Assembly: GCA_017481065.1 (NCBI GenBank)
Contig: JAFUPT010000101.1
Span: forward strand, 1 to 64,000
DNA: 64,000 nucleotides
Source of the DNA: Clostridia bacterium
GTDB lineage: Bacteria > Bacillota_A > Clostridia > Christensenellales > Aristaeellaceae
Direction of reading: 5' to 3'
Position 1 is the first letter of the stretch, and every line of letters starts with the position of its first letter. This document shows positions 52,074 to 59,977 of this stretch, piece after piece. Under the pieces are notes generated by a model, which was not told the origin of the DNA, searched no databases, and was given only the letters and a program-made list of their open reading frames with translations. The translations under genes were made by a program, and so were the position numbers.

Positions 52074-53540
52074 TCACAGCAGCGCATCCAGCAAATCAAT
52101 CGCCTCGAAATTTCCCTGCTCTACGGCGAGCTCCATCAGCTTTTCCACGATTTCGCCATCGCCGCGCTTCACATAGCCGCACACCTTCTCCCAAGCGCCC
52201 TTCTGCGCCAGTTCCGCGAGCACATGCTCCCGGAATGCCGGGCTGCACTTGTCCAGCAGCGCATCCAGCGCGCCGAAGTTTTCCCCGGCATAGGCTTCCG
52301 CCGCAAGCGCGTCGCACTGGCTCTCAATCAGGTGCCGGTCGGCGAAGCGGCCCAGCAGTTTGTTCTCCCCCTCCGCCATCGCCGCGCGGGCGATATCATA
52401 GCCGCAATCCACCAGCTCCATCGGCTCGGAGTAATCCAGCAGCCAGTCCCAGTTCTTTTTGGCAGCCGCAGCCATGGCGATCTTCTCCTGCACATCTCCA
52501 TCATACTGCCAAACATTTTCGCCCAGCCATTCCCAGTCCTGCCCGGCAATGGCCTGGTCGATGGTTTCCATATTCGCGTATTCGCTCATGTGAGCGCGGA
52601 TGAAATCATGCTTGCCCAGCTCCCGGGCGGCTTCCGCGATCTTCGCCATCATCTCGGTATCTTCGCGAACCTCGCCGATGTGCAGGCCGATCCAATCCCA
52701 CTTTTCATCTGCCAGCGCCCGGTCAAACGCCTTCCTGCGGATGCCCTTCACCCGCTCGGATCGGGATACCGCAGTAGGAGTATCATCTTCGGCGCTAAAT
52801 GCCTTCGAAACCTCGTTCACCACGCATTCGCCGATTTTCACAGCCTTGCGGAATGCCTTGTCTACGCCCTTGCCGATATCATCAAAGGTCTTTTCCATGC
52901 CCTTGCCGATATCGCCGAAGGTCCTTTCCACGCCGCGGCCAAAGTCGTCAAATGCCTTGCCGATGTCGTTCATGGTCTTGTTGAAGGCGTCCTCCGGGGT
53001 CTTTACCGTGGTTTCGCCGCTGGCAATCCTCCGGGCGAGAGCGTCCACAGCATCCCGGCTCATGAAGGGCGCCAGCTTGCGCAGCGCATCCCAGTCCAGT
53101 TCCGGCGCATGCTTCTCCAGCAGCGCCTCCAGGCATTCCGGACGCACAAAGGGCGCGATCTTCACCAGCTGTCCAGCGCTGAGCCTCTCCTGCATACCCA
53201 TCACGATTTCCTCTACGGCCTCCTTTGACATAAAGGGCGCCATCTGTACCAACTGCTGCAAATTCATATCCCGAACCTCCTTTGCTGCCAGCGGGCTTTC
53301 TTTAATTTCCTTCTCTTCTTCCGGAGCCTCAATCTGCTCCGTGATCAGCTGTTCAATTGCAATGCCAAAAAATCTGGTCAGCTCCAGCATGGTGGCGATG
53401 TCCGGCAAGGCCTGGCCGCTCTCCCATTTGGAAACCGCCTGGTGGGACACCCCCAGCATGGAGGCCAGCTGCTGCTGCGTAAGCCCGCGGCTGAGCCGCA
53501 GCTCCGCAATCAATCTGCCTGTGCGAATATTATCAATCAT
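52074..53540 (-). CDS. XRE regulator-like protein with three kinds of internal repeat
   Basis: 488 residues. An XRE helix-turn-helix occupies about 8-62 (LTQQQLASMLGVSHQAVSKW). Three copies of a roughly 25-residue unit follow at about 94-175, each with APF(M/V)(S/R). Residues 186-240 are five 11-residue units each starting with Phe: FNKTMNDIGKA, FDDFGRGVERT, FGDIGKGMEKT, FDDIGKGVDKA, FRKAVKIGECV. The C-terminal 210 residues contain repeats around WDW/WEW. The 11-mers predict an amphipathic helix or right-handed coiled coil. GGAGG is 9 nt before the ATG. No function known. Divergent from htpG. Confidence 0.8.
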   Translation of the reverse strand: MIDNIRTGRLIAELRLSRGLTQQQLASMLGVSHQAVSKWESGQALPDIATMLELTRFFGIAIEQLITEQIEAPEEEKEIKESPLAAKEVRDMNLQQLVQMAPFMSKEAVEEIVMGMQERLSAGQLVKIAPFVRPECLEALLEKHAPELDWDALRKLAPFMSRDAVDALARRIASGETTVKTPEDAFNKTMNDIGKAFDDFGRGVERTFGDIGKGMEKTFDDIGKGVDKAFRKAVKIGECVVNEVSKAFSAEDDTPTAVSRSERVKGIRRKAFDRALADEKWDWIGLHIGEVREDTEMMAKIAEAARELGKHDFIRAHMSEYANMETIDQAIAGQDWEWLGENVWQYDGDVQEKIAMAAAAKKNWDWLLDYSEPMELVDCGYDIARAAMAEGENKLLGRFADRHLIESQCDALAAEAYAGENFGALDALLDKCSPAFREHVLAELAQKGAWEKVCGYVKRGDGEIVEKLMELAVEQGNFEAIDLLDALL

Positions 53541-53592
53541 TTTCGTTTACCTCCCTGCGATCTATCAAAAGCGGAATCCTTTCCGCAGCTTC

Positions 53593-53621
53593 AATTTAGC
53601 ACATTCTATCTTTATTTGCAA
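53593..53621 (-). promoter_or_regulatory. Promoter of the XRE-repeat gene
   Basis: Minus strand TTGCAA, 17 nt, TAAATT. A palindrome CAACCATTGGTTG (53623-53635) lies directly upstream of the -35, and a 6-bp hairpin (53571-53586) lies in the leader before the ribosome site. Confidence 0.65.
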
Positions 53622-53660
53622 GCAACCATTGGTTGAATATTGTAAATTCCCAGATAAATG

Positions 53661-53687
53661 TTAGCACTCAATCAATTCGAGTGCTAA
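53661..53687. promoter_or_regulatory. CIRCE element (HrcA operator)
   Basis: TTAGCACTC, 9 nt, GAGTGCTAA: an exact match to the CIRCE consensus, immediately before the htpG promoter. An additional half-site GAGTGCTAA is at 53711-53719, overlapping the -10 and exactly 32 bp from the first right half. Confidence 0.95.
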
Positions 53688-53694
53688 TTTTCTC

Positions 53695-53722
53695 TTGACT
53701 TTTGGCTCCTGAGTGCTAAAAT
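53695..53722 (+). promoter_or_regulatory. htpG promoter
   Basis: TTGACT, 16 nt, TAAAAT, about 33 nt before the ATG; the -10 overlaps the extra CIRCE half-site. Confidence 0.75.
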
Positions 53723-53755
53723 AAACTCAAAATACATCCCAAGGAGTGAAAAAAC

Positions 53756-55618
53756 ATGTACGGCAAGGGAACTGTTTCCATCAATGCAGAAAATATTATG
53801 CCCGTTATCAAGCAGTGGCTCTACTCCGACAAGGATATCTTTGTCCGCGAGCTGGTGTCCAACGCCTGTGATGCCATTTCCAAACTCAAGCGCCTTGCAT
53901 CCAGCGGCCAGGCAAATGTTGAAAATCCGGATTACCGCGTGGATGTGATCACCGATCCCGCCGCCGGCACTATCCGGATTATCGACAACGGCCTCGGCAT
54001 GACCGGCGACGAAGTTGTAAAGTACATCGCCCAGGTAGCCTTCTCCGGCGCGACGGATTTCATCCAGAAGTACGCCGGCGAAAAAAACGAGGGCGATACC
54101 GGCATCATTGGCCACTTCGGCCTGGGCTTTTACAGTTGCTTCATGGTCTCCGATAAGGTTGAGATTGAAACCAAGAGCTACCTCGAAAGCGAGCCCGCCG
54201 TTCGCTGGGTAAGCGCCGATGGCATGGAATATGATCTCACTGAGTGCGAAATGGCTGAGCGCGGCACCTGCATCACCCTGCACATCGCCGAGGAAGACAA
54301 GGATTTCCTGAACCTCTGGACCCTGAGAAGCACCCTGGAAAAGCACTGCGCATTCATGCCCGTCCCCGTCTTCGTTTCCGAGATCAAGACGGAAAAGGCC
54401 GATGATTCCGGGGAAGAATCTCCCAAGCAGTCCGATCCCCAGCAGATCAATGAAACCAATCCCCTGTGGATGAAGCGTCCCAACGAGTGCAGCGATGCGG
54501 AATACCTGGAATTCTACCACAAGGTGTTCCACGATATGGATGATCCGCTGTTCTGGATTCATCTGAACGCCGAATATCCCTTCAACCTGAAGGGCATCCT
54601 CTACTTCCCCAAGCTCAAGAACGAATTCACCGCCAACGAAGGCGTGATCAAGCTCTACAACAACCAGGTATTCGTGGCAGACAATATCAAGGAAGTCATC
54701 CCCGAATTCCTGATGCTGCTCAAGGGCGCGATCGATTGCCCGGACCTGCCGCTGAACGTGTCCCGCTCCTTCCTGCAGAACGATGGCTATGTGAAGAAGA
54801 TGTCCGCCTACATCACCCGCAAGGTGGCCGACCGCCTCGTAAGTGAATTCAACACCAAGCGCGAAGATTACCAGCGCTACTGGGACGACATCCATCCCTT
54901 CGTGAAGTACGGCTGCATCAAGGACAGCAAGTTCTATGAGCGCGTGAAGAACGCCATTATCTATAAGACCACCGATGGCGGCTACATGACCCTCTCTGAA
55001 TACACCGAGAAGAACTGCGAAGGCGAGGAGCGCGTGGTTTACTACGCCTCCGATGCGAAGCGCCAGGCCCAGATGATCCAGATGTACCGCGACCAGGAAA
55101 AGGACGTCGTGCTGCTGGATACCCTGATCGATACCAATTTCATTTCCTTCCTGGAGTACGATGCAGGCGAGCAGAAGCTCTCCTTCAAGCGCATCGACTC
55201 TGCTTCCGAAGGTCTCACCGAGGATGGCGAGGTAAACGAAGAAACCCGCAAGGCCCTCGAGGAGCGCTTCCGCACCGCCATCGATGACAAGGAGCTCTCC
55301 CTCGAACTGAAACCCTTCAAATCCGAGGACGCCATCGCCATGATCACCGTGGATGAGCAGAACCGCCGCTTTACCGAGATGAGCAAGCGCTGGGGCGGCA
55401 AGGAGCTGCAGCTGCCGGAGAAGCGCACGCTGGTGCTCAACAGCAAGCATCCCCTCGTCAAATGGCTGGAAACCAGCGAGGACAATGAGCTCAGCCGCGA
55501 TATTTGCGCCCAGGTTGCCGATCTTGCGGAAATGGCTCGCCAGCCCCTGGTTGCCGAACGCATGGTGGATTTCCTCAAGCGCAGCAACCAGCTGCTCACG
55601 AAGGTAATCGGGCAGTAA
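53756..55618 (+). CDS. htpG: Chaperone HtpG (bacterial Hsp90)
   Basis: Homodimeric ATP-dependent chaperone, 620 residues. The N-terminal GHKL ATPase shows RELVSNACDAISKL, DNGLGMTGDE and GHFGLGFYSCFMV. The middle domain has LYNNQVFVADNI and SRSFLQNDGYVKK. AAGGAG lies 9 nt before the ATG. Unlike B. subtilis htpG, which lacks CIRCE, this gene has a perfect CIRCE element, so it should be repressed by HrcA and induced by heat. Two terminators follow. Confidence 0.97.
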   Translation: MYGKGTVSINAENIMPVIKQWLYSDKDIFVRELVSNACDAISKLKRLASSGQANVENPDYRVDVITDPAAGTIRIIDNGLGMTGDEVVKYIAQVAFSGATDFIQKYAGEKNEGDTGIIGHFGLGFYSCFMVSDKVEIETKSYLESEPAVRWVSADGMEYDLTECEMAERGTCITLHIAEEDKDFLNLWTLRSTLEKHCAFMPVPVFVSEIKTEKADDSGEESPKQSDPQQINETNPLWMKRPNECSDAEYLEFYHKVFHDMDDPLFWIHLNAEYPFNLKGILYFPKLKNEFTANEGVIKLYNNQVFVADNIKEVIPEFLMLLKGAIDCPDLPLNVSRSFLQNDGYVKKMSAYITRKVADRLVSEFNTKREDYQRYWDDIHPFVKYGCIKDSKFYERVKNAIIYKTTDGGYMTLSEYTEKNCEGEERVVYYASDAKRQAQMIQMYRDQEKDVVLLDTLIDTNFISFLEYDAGEQKLSFKRIDSASEGLTEDGEVNEETRKALEERFRTAIDDKELSLELKPFKSEDAIAMITVDEQNRRFTEMSKRWGGKELQLPEKRTLVLNSKHPLVKWLETSEDNELSRDICAQVADLAEMARQPLVAERMVDFLKRSNQLLTKVIGQ

Positions 55619-55709
55619 CGTTTGATCAGGGAACGCTGTCCCCTGAAATCCCTGCTGGGGCGCGCCCCAGACCCTCCCAAGAGGATGATCCCCTTTGGAA
55701 ACCTCAGAA

Positions 55710-55742
55710 AAGAAAACCTGTCCAGCTTGGACAGGTTTTCTT
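55710..55742 (+). terminator. htpG terminator
   Basis: AAGAAAACCTGTCCA, GCT loop, TGGACAGGTTTTCTT. A 16-bp GC palindrome CTGGGGCGCGCCCCAG lies before it at 55655-55670. The 237-bp space 55619-55855 holds no gene. Confidence 0.85.
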
Positions 55743-55788
55743 GAGTATTCGCTTAGAACGGAATCGCCATCCCCCACTTCCCCAACAC

Positions 55789-55818
55789 AAAAAGGAACCC
55801 CATTCGGGGTTCCTTTTC
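55789..55818. terminator. Terminator of the ABC importer operon
   Basis: AAAAGGAACCCC, ATTC loop, GGGGTTCCTTTT, with A- and T-tracts on both sides, between htpG and the convergent solute-binding gene. Confidence 0.9.
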
Positions 55819-55855
55819 TTTATACCTTACAAAGTATTTCAGCAATCACGCCGGA

Positions 55856-56908
55856 TTAGCCTGCATACTCTGCCCAGTGGTCGGTCCACTTCTCGAGCAG
55901 GGCAGTCTTCTCGCCGCCGAGCCATTCCCAATCGATTTCGACCAGGCCGAGCTCTTCGTCAGCAGGATAGTTACCGTACTTGATGGTGGTGTTGGTGCCG
56001 CGGGCGCAGTTCTCTTCGGAACGTGCCAGCTGGTAGTCTGCGGAGCCGCAGAAGTCCATGAAGGCTGCTGCTGCTTCGGGGTTCGGGCAATCCTTCACCA
56101 TGCCGGCACCGGAAGCGCAAGCGGTGTTGCCCTCTGCGGGGTAAACCAGGCGGATGTTGTCTGCGCCGTTCTTGGTGATCTGCATCTCAACGATGTTCTC
56201 ATAGGTCAGGCCTACAACGTACTCGCCGCTGATAACGCTCTTGAATACGGTGGAGGAGGAGGTGGTGATAACGCCGTCGGAGTTCTCGATCAGCTTATCC
56301 ATGTACTCCCATGCCTTCTCATCGCCGAACTCATCGCCCATCAGAGCCAGGATGGTGTGGAACTGACGGTATGCGGAGGAAGAAGCGTTGGGGTCAGCCT
56401 GGATGATCTTGCCCTTCAGAGCGGGATCAAGCAGGTCTTCGTAGGAATCGATTTCCAGGCCCAGCTCAGCTTCCAGCTCCTCATTGACAACCAGAGCCAT
56501 GTACTGGATGTCGAAGAAGGTGTAGTAGCCATAGGGGTCGAGCTTGCTCAGCTCATCGGAAATGGTGGGGGTGTACTGCTGCAGCACATCGTGGTAGGTG
56601 GTGCCGTCAGACTCGAACAGGCCGCCCATGATAACGTCTGCCTGGGGGTTGTTCACTTCGCCGCGGGCGCGGGCAATCAGCTTGCCGACGGAGTCGGAAA
56701 TCCATTCGATGGTGCAATCCGGATAGTATTCATACCAGATGGCTTCTACGGTCTGCTGCTGTGCATCGTCCAGGGTGGAATAGACGACTACGCGATCGCC
56801 GATGGAGGACGGGTCTTCACGAACCCAGGACGGCTTTGCGCCTTCCGCAAATGCCGCGCAGCTCAGCACGAGCAGAGCTACCAGAACGAGGCTGAGAATT
56901 TTCTTCAT
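55856..56908 (-). CDS. ABC transporter solute-binding protein (iron/FbpA-AfuA type)
   Basis: 350-residue exported binding protein. Residues 1-22 form a signal peptide (MKKILSLVLVALLVLSC, then AAFAEG); LSC could be a lipobox although VLSC is atypical, and AFA is a possible type I cleavage site. The mature part has the fold of ferric-iron and related type 2 binding proteins (VVVYSTLDDAQQ, DVIMGG, YEDLLDPALKGKI). Iron is inferred from the transporter type; phosphonate or other small anions remain possible. It is last in the operon, behind a hairpin that may protect or separate its message. Confidence 0.8.
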   Translation of the reverse strand: MKKILSLVLVALLVLSCAAFAEGAKPSWVREDPSSIGDRVVVYSTLDDAQQQTVEAIWYEYYPDCTIEWISDSVGKLIARARGEVNNPQADVIMGGLFESDGTTYHDVLQQYTPTISDELSKLDPYGYYTFFDIQYMALVVNEELEAELGLEIDSYEDLLDPALKGKIIQADPNASSSAYRQFHTILALMGDEFGDEKAWEYMDKLIENSDGVITTSSSTVFKSVISGEYVVGLTYENIVEMQITKNGADNIRLVYPAEGNTACASGAGMVKDCPNPEAAAAFMDFCGSADYQLARSEENCARGTNTTIKYGNYPADEELGLVEIDWEWLGGEKTALLEKWTDHWAEYAG

Positions 56909-56932
56909 GTTGTTTTCTCCTTTTCCTTAATT

Positions 56933-56952
56933 ATAAAGCCTTCAGGCTTTAT
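56933..56952 (-). other. Hairpin between permease and binding-protein genes
   Basis: ATAAAGCC, TGAA loop, GGCTTTAT in the 68-bp gap. Such stems before a binding-protein gene often serve as mRNA processing or stabilising sites; here that is inference. Confidence 0.5.
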
Positions 56953-56976
56953 GCACTTTTTGGGGAACCTTCCGCC

Positions 56977-58629
56977 TTACACGCTCATCTTCTCAGATCC
57001 GCGCGTGCAAATGAGGTAGAGCACGAGGCAGACAACCGTAAGAAGCGTCGTAATCGTCGCGAAGGCAGACGCCGTGCCGTAGGAACCCAAGGTAATGGCG
57101 TTGTAGGTGCTCAGCGTCAAGGTGATGGTGGAATTGTTGTACAGGAAGATGCCGCTGGACATCTCCGTTATGATGGATACAAAGCTCAGGATCGCGCCGG
57201 AGACAATGCCGCTGGTCATCTGCGGAACCGTGACCTTGATAAAGGTCTTCAACTTGGAAGCGCCGAGGCTGATGGCCGCTTCCTCTGTACTGATTGGTAT
57301 CTGCATCATTGTCGCCGTCGCCGATCGGCTTGTGTATGGCATTCGCCGTATCGCCAGCGCGATTACCATGATGGCCATGGTGCCGGTCATGGAGAAATAC
57401 TTGTTGTTGAACGCAATGATCAGCGCAATGCCGATAACTGCGCCCGGCATGATGTAGGGCAGCATGGAGATGGTATCCACGGTGTGGCTCAGTCCGCTGG
57501 GACGGCGCACAACCAGGTAAGCGATCAGTACCGCGATCACCACGATCACAGCCAGCGCCACGATGGAGATCACCAGCGTGTTCTTCACCGATCTGCCAAG
57601 CAACTTGCGGATGGCGTTCTGGTAGTTGGACAGGGAATAGGTCGCCTGCGCAACCTGACCCTTGTAATCGCGGAAGGAATCCACGATGATGTAAAACTGC
57701 GGCAGCAGCGCCACGCCGATCAGCAGGTAGCAATAGATATGCATCAGCGCACCGCGGAAGCCCTTGGGCTTCTTCTTCTGGATCGGATGCAGGGAATTGA
57801 TGGTGAACTTGAAGCGGGAGGTGGCAAACTTCTGCAGCAGGAACACCGCAGCGGTCAGGATAATGGCCAGCACGCTGACGGCGGATGCGAAGTTGTAGTC
57901 CGCGCCGACTTCACTCAGGAACGAGTCGTAGATCAATACCGGGAAGGTCTTGTAGCCCTCGCCGATGAGCGCCGGGGTACCGAAGTCCGCGAAGGCGCGC
58001 ATGAATACGATCAGCGCGGCCGCCAGGATCGTGGGCATCGTCAGTCCCAGAATCACCTTAAAGAAGCGCTTCACGCCGCCGCAGCCCAGGTTTGCCGAAG
58101 CCTCCAGCAGGCTGTTGTCGATATCGGCGAACGCGCCGTTCATGTAAATCACAACCAAGGGGAATAGTTTCAGCGACTGCACCAGCAGTATGCCGCCGAA
58201 GCCATAAATCGAGCCGATCTCTATGCCGATGCTCTCCAGCGCCTGGGTGATCACGCCGGAGCGGCCCAGCAGCATAATCCAGGAGTAAGCGCCGATGAAG
58301 GGCGCGGACATGGTGCATAGCAGTGCCAGCACGAACAGTATCTTCCTTCCCTTCAGCTGGTAGAAGGAGAAGAAATAGGAGAAGGGCACGCCCAGCAGCA
58401 GCGAAATGACCATAACCGCCGCCGAGACCTTGAAGCTGTTAAAGATCGTGGAGTAATAATACTTCTTCGAGAAGAACTTAATGAACGCCTTAAGCGTCAC
58501 GCCGGTCTTTTCCGTATAGAACGCTTCCCAGAGGAGCCTGATGCAGGGATAAATGAAGAATACTACAAACAGAAGCAGCAGCACCAGGCCCAGGACGGTC
58601 CATATGTCCCGCCTGCGCTTTGTTTTCAT
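56977..58629 (-). CDS. ABC transporter permease, fused two-domain (FbpB-type)
   Basis: 550-residue permease with about twelve helices, two BPD_transp_1 halves in one chain as in FbpB/AfuB. Each half carries an EAA loop that docks the ATPase: EASANLGCGGVKRFFKVI and EEAAISLGASKLKTFIKV. The ATG follows the ATPase stop directly, with GGAGG about 11 nt upstream. It sits between ATPase and binding-protein genes on one transcript. Confidence 0.92.
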   Translation of the reverse strand: MKTKRRRDIWTVLGLVLLLLFVVFFIYPCIRLLWEAFYTEKTGVTLKAFIKFFSKKYYYSTIFNSFKVSAAVMVISLLLGVPFSYFFSFYQLKGRKILFVLALLCTMSAPFIGAYSWIMLLGRSGVITQALESIGIEIGSIYGFGGILLVQSLKLFPLVVIYMNGAFADIDNSLLEASANLGCGGVKRFFKVILGLTMPTILAAALIVFMRAFADFGTPALIGEGYKTFPVLIYDSFLSEVGADYNFASAVSVLAIILTAAVFLLQKFATSRFKFTINSLHPIQKKKPKGFRGALMHIYCYLLIGVALLPQFYIIVDSFRDYKGQVAQATYSLSNYQNAIRKLLGRSVKNTLVISIVALAVIVVIAVLIAYLVVRRPSGLSHTVDTISMLPYIMPGAVIGIALIIAFNNKYFSMTGTMAIMVIALAIRRMPYTSRSATATMMQIPISTEEAAISLGASKLKTFIKVTVPQMTSGIVSGAILSFVSIITEMSSGIFLYNNSTITLTLSTYNAITLGSYGTASAFATITTLLTVVCLVLYLICTRGSEKMSV

Positions 58630-59751
58630 TTATGCACGCACCTCCAATTCATTGTGGACGCCGCGCATCAGGCTGCGCTCGCTCTCCACGTCGAAGGCGT
58701 TCGCCTTTTCGGCATTCAGCGTGAGCCGCACCTTGGTGCCGGGCTCCAGGATGGAATCGATGCGGGATTCCTGGATGATTTCCGCCTGGTCGCCGGTCTC
58801 CATCTCCACAAAGTAGTGGGTATTGAGGCCGAGGAACACACTGTCCTTGATCACAGCGCCAATGCCTTCGCCGGCCAGGTCGGTGTGCACCAGCAGCTCT
58901 TCCGGTCGTGCGGAGAGAATGATCTTCTTATCCCCCGCGCAGCCGGGAGCGATGTCCGGCATCACTACGGAATAACCGTTGGCAAACTTCACGCAGTACT
59001 TGTCGCCGTCCTTCTTAAGCTCCGCATGCAGCAGGTTGCTCTTGCCGATAAAGGTGGCAACGAACAGGTCCGCCGGGCGCTGGTAGATGTCCTTCGGCTT
59101 GCCGCAGTGGCGGATCACGCCGTCGCTCATTACCGCGATGCGGTCGGAAATGGCCATGGCCTCCTCCTGGTCATGGGTTACATATACGGTGGTGATGCCC
59201 ACATCCCTCTGGATGCCCTTGATCACCGTGCGCATCTCCACGCGCAGCTTGGCGTCCAGGTTGGAAAGCGGTTCATCCATCAAAAGCACGTCCGGGCGGA
59301 TAACCAGCGCGCGGGCCAGGGCGACGCGCTGCTGCTGGCCGCCGGAGAGGCGGTCGGGCATGCGGTCTGCATATTCATCCACATGCACCAGCTTCATGAA
59401 TTTCTCCGCCTCGGGACGGATATTTTCCCTCGGGATGCTGCGGTTCTTCAGGCCGAATTCCACATTTTTGCGCACCGTCATGTTCGGGAAGATGGCATAA
59501 TTCTGGAATACCATGCCGATGTTGCGCTTGCCGGGGTCCATATCGTTGATGCGCTTCTCGTTAAAGAAAAAGTCGCCGCCTTCAATCGTATTGAAGCCCG
59601 CAATCATGCGCAGCAGCGTAGTCTTGCCGCAGCCGGAGGGACCCAGCAGGGTAAAGAATTCGCCGTTATGAATTTCCACCGACAAATCGGGTATGATGGT
59701 CTTGGTTCCGTACCGTTTTACGGCATTTTTAATTTGAATTCCTACGCTCAT
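58630..59751 (-). CDS. ABC transporter ATP-binding protein (FbpC/PotA-type)
   Basis: 373-residue ATPase. The Walker A GPSGCGKTT is at 37-45, the signature is LSGGQQQR, Walker B LLMDEPLSNLD and the switch THDQEEAM. A C-terminal TOBE/OB domain (about 240-373) is as in Fe3+, spermidine and sugar importers. The ATG at 59751 has GGAGG 6 nt upstream; a TTG two codons earlier lies inside that site. It is the first gene of the importer operon. Confidence 0.93.
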   Translation of the reverse strand: MSVGIQIKNAVKRYGTKTIIPDLSVEIHNGEFFTLLGPSGCGKTTLLRMIAGFNTIEGGDFFFNEKRINDMDPGKRNIGMVFQNYAIFPNMTVRKNVEFGLKNRSIPRENIRPEAEKFMKLVHVDEYADRMPDRLSGGQQQRVALARALVIRPDVLLMDEPLSNLDAKLRVEMRTVIKGIQRDVGITTVYVTHDQEEAMAISDRIAVMSDGVIRHCGKPKDIYQRPADLFVATFIGKSNLLHAELKKDGDKYCVKFANGYSVVMPDIAPGCAGDKKIILSARPEELLVHTDLAGEGIGAVIKDSVFLGLNTHYFVEMETGDQAEIIQESRIDSILEPGTKVRLTLNAEKANAFDVESERSLMRGVHNELEVRA

Positions 59752-59865
59752 TTGCAACCTCCAATCGACTGTACGATCATGAGCCGCCCATTGCGGCAGC
59801 TCTGTTATTCATCTTCGAATATTTTTAATACAATCTGAACGAATTCGAATCTTTGTTCTTTATCC

Positions 59866-59893
59866 ATTATATCAGAATAATCAAAAATTGCAA
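59866..59893 (-). promoter_or_regulatory. Promoter of the ABC importer operon
   Basis: Minus strand TTGCAA, 16 nt, TATAAT with an extended TGA before it. The roughly 107-nt leader contains an 8-bp hairpin (59781-59802) about 30 nt before the start codon. Confidence 0.75.
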
Positions 59894-59908
59894 TACTGTA
59901 AATTGCAA
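59888..59908. promoter_or_regulatory. Inverted repeat at the -35 of the importer promoter
   Basis: TTGCAAT, 7 nt, ATTGCAA; its left arm contains the -35 hexamer. It does not fit a Fur box. The regulator is unknown. Confidence 0.4.
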
Positions 59909-59928
59909 AAAGTTAATTCTAAGGTCAT

Positions 59929-59957
59929 AAAAAAGGACGCCGGATCATCCAGCGCCC
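59929..59957 (-). terminator. Terminator of the topoisomerase genes
   Basis: Ten-bp stem with two G-U pairs (59935-59944 with 59948-59957) and a three-base loop, followed on the minus strand by TTTTTT, about 20 nt after the stop codon. Confidence 0.88.
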
Positions 59958-59977
59958 GTATATCATTCATTTTTTAT

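Noticed and set aside
55655..55670. CTGGGGCGCGCCCCAG palindrome as an attachment or mobile-element site
   Set aside because: No integrase, transposase or direct repeats nearby; it looks like part of the htpG 3' region.
59840..59900. Fur box before the iron-type importer
   Set aside because: The AT-rich sequence does not match the 7-1-7 inverted repeat well enough.
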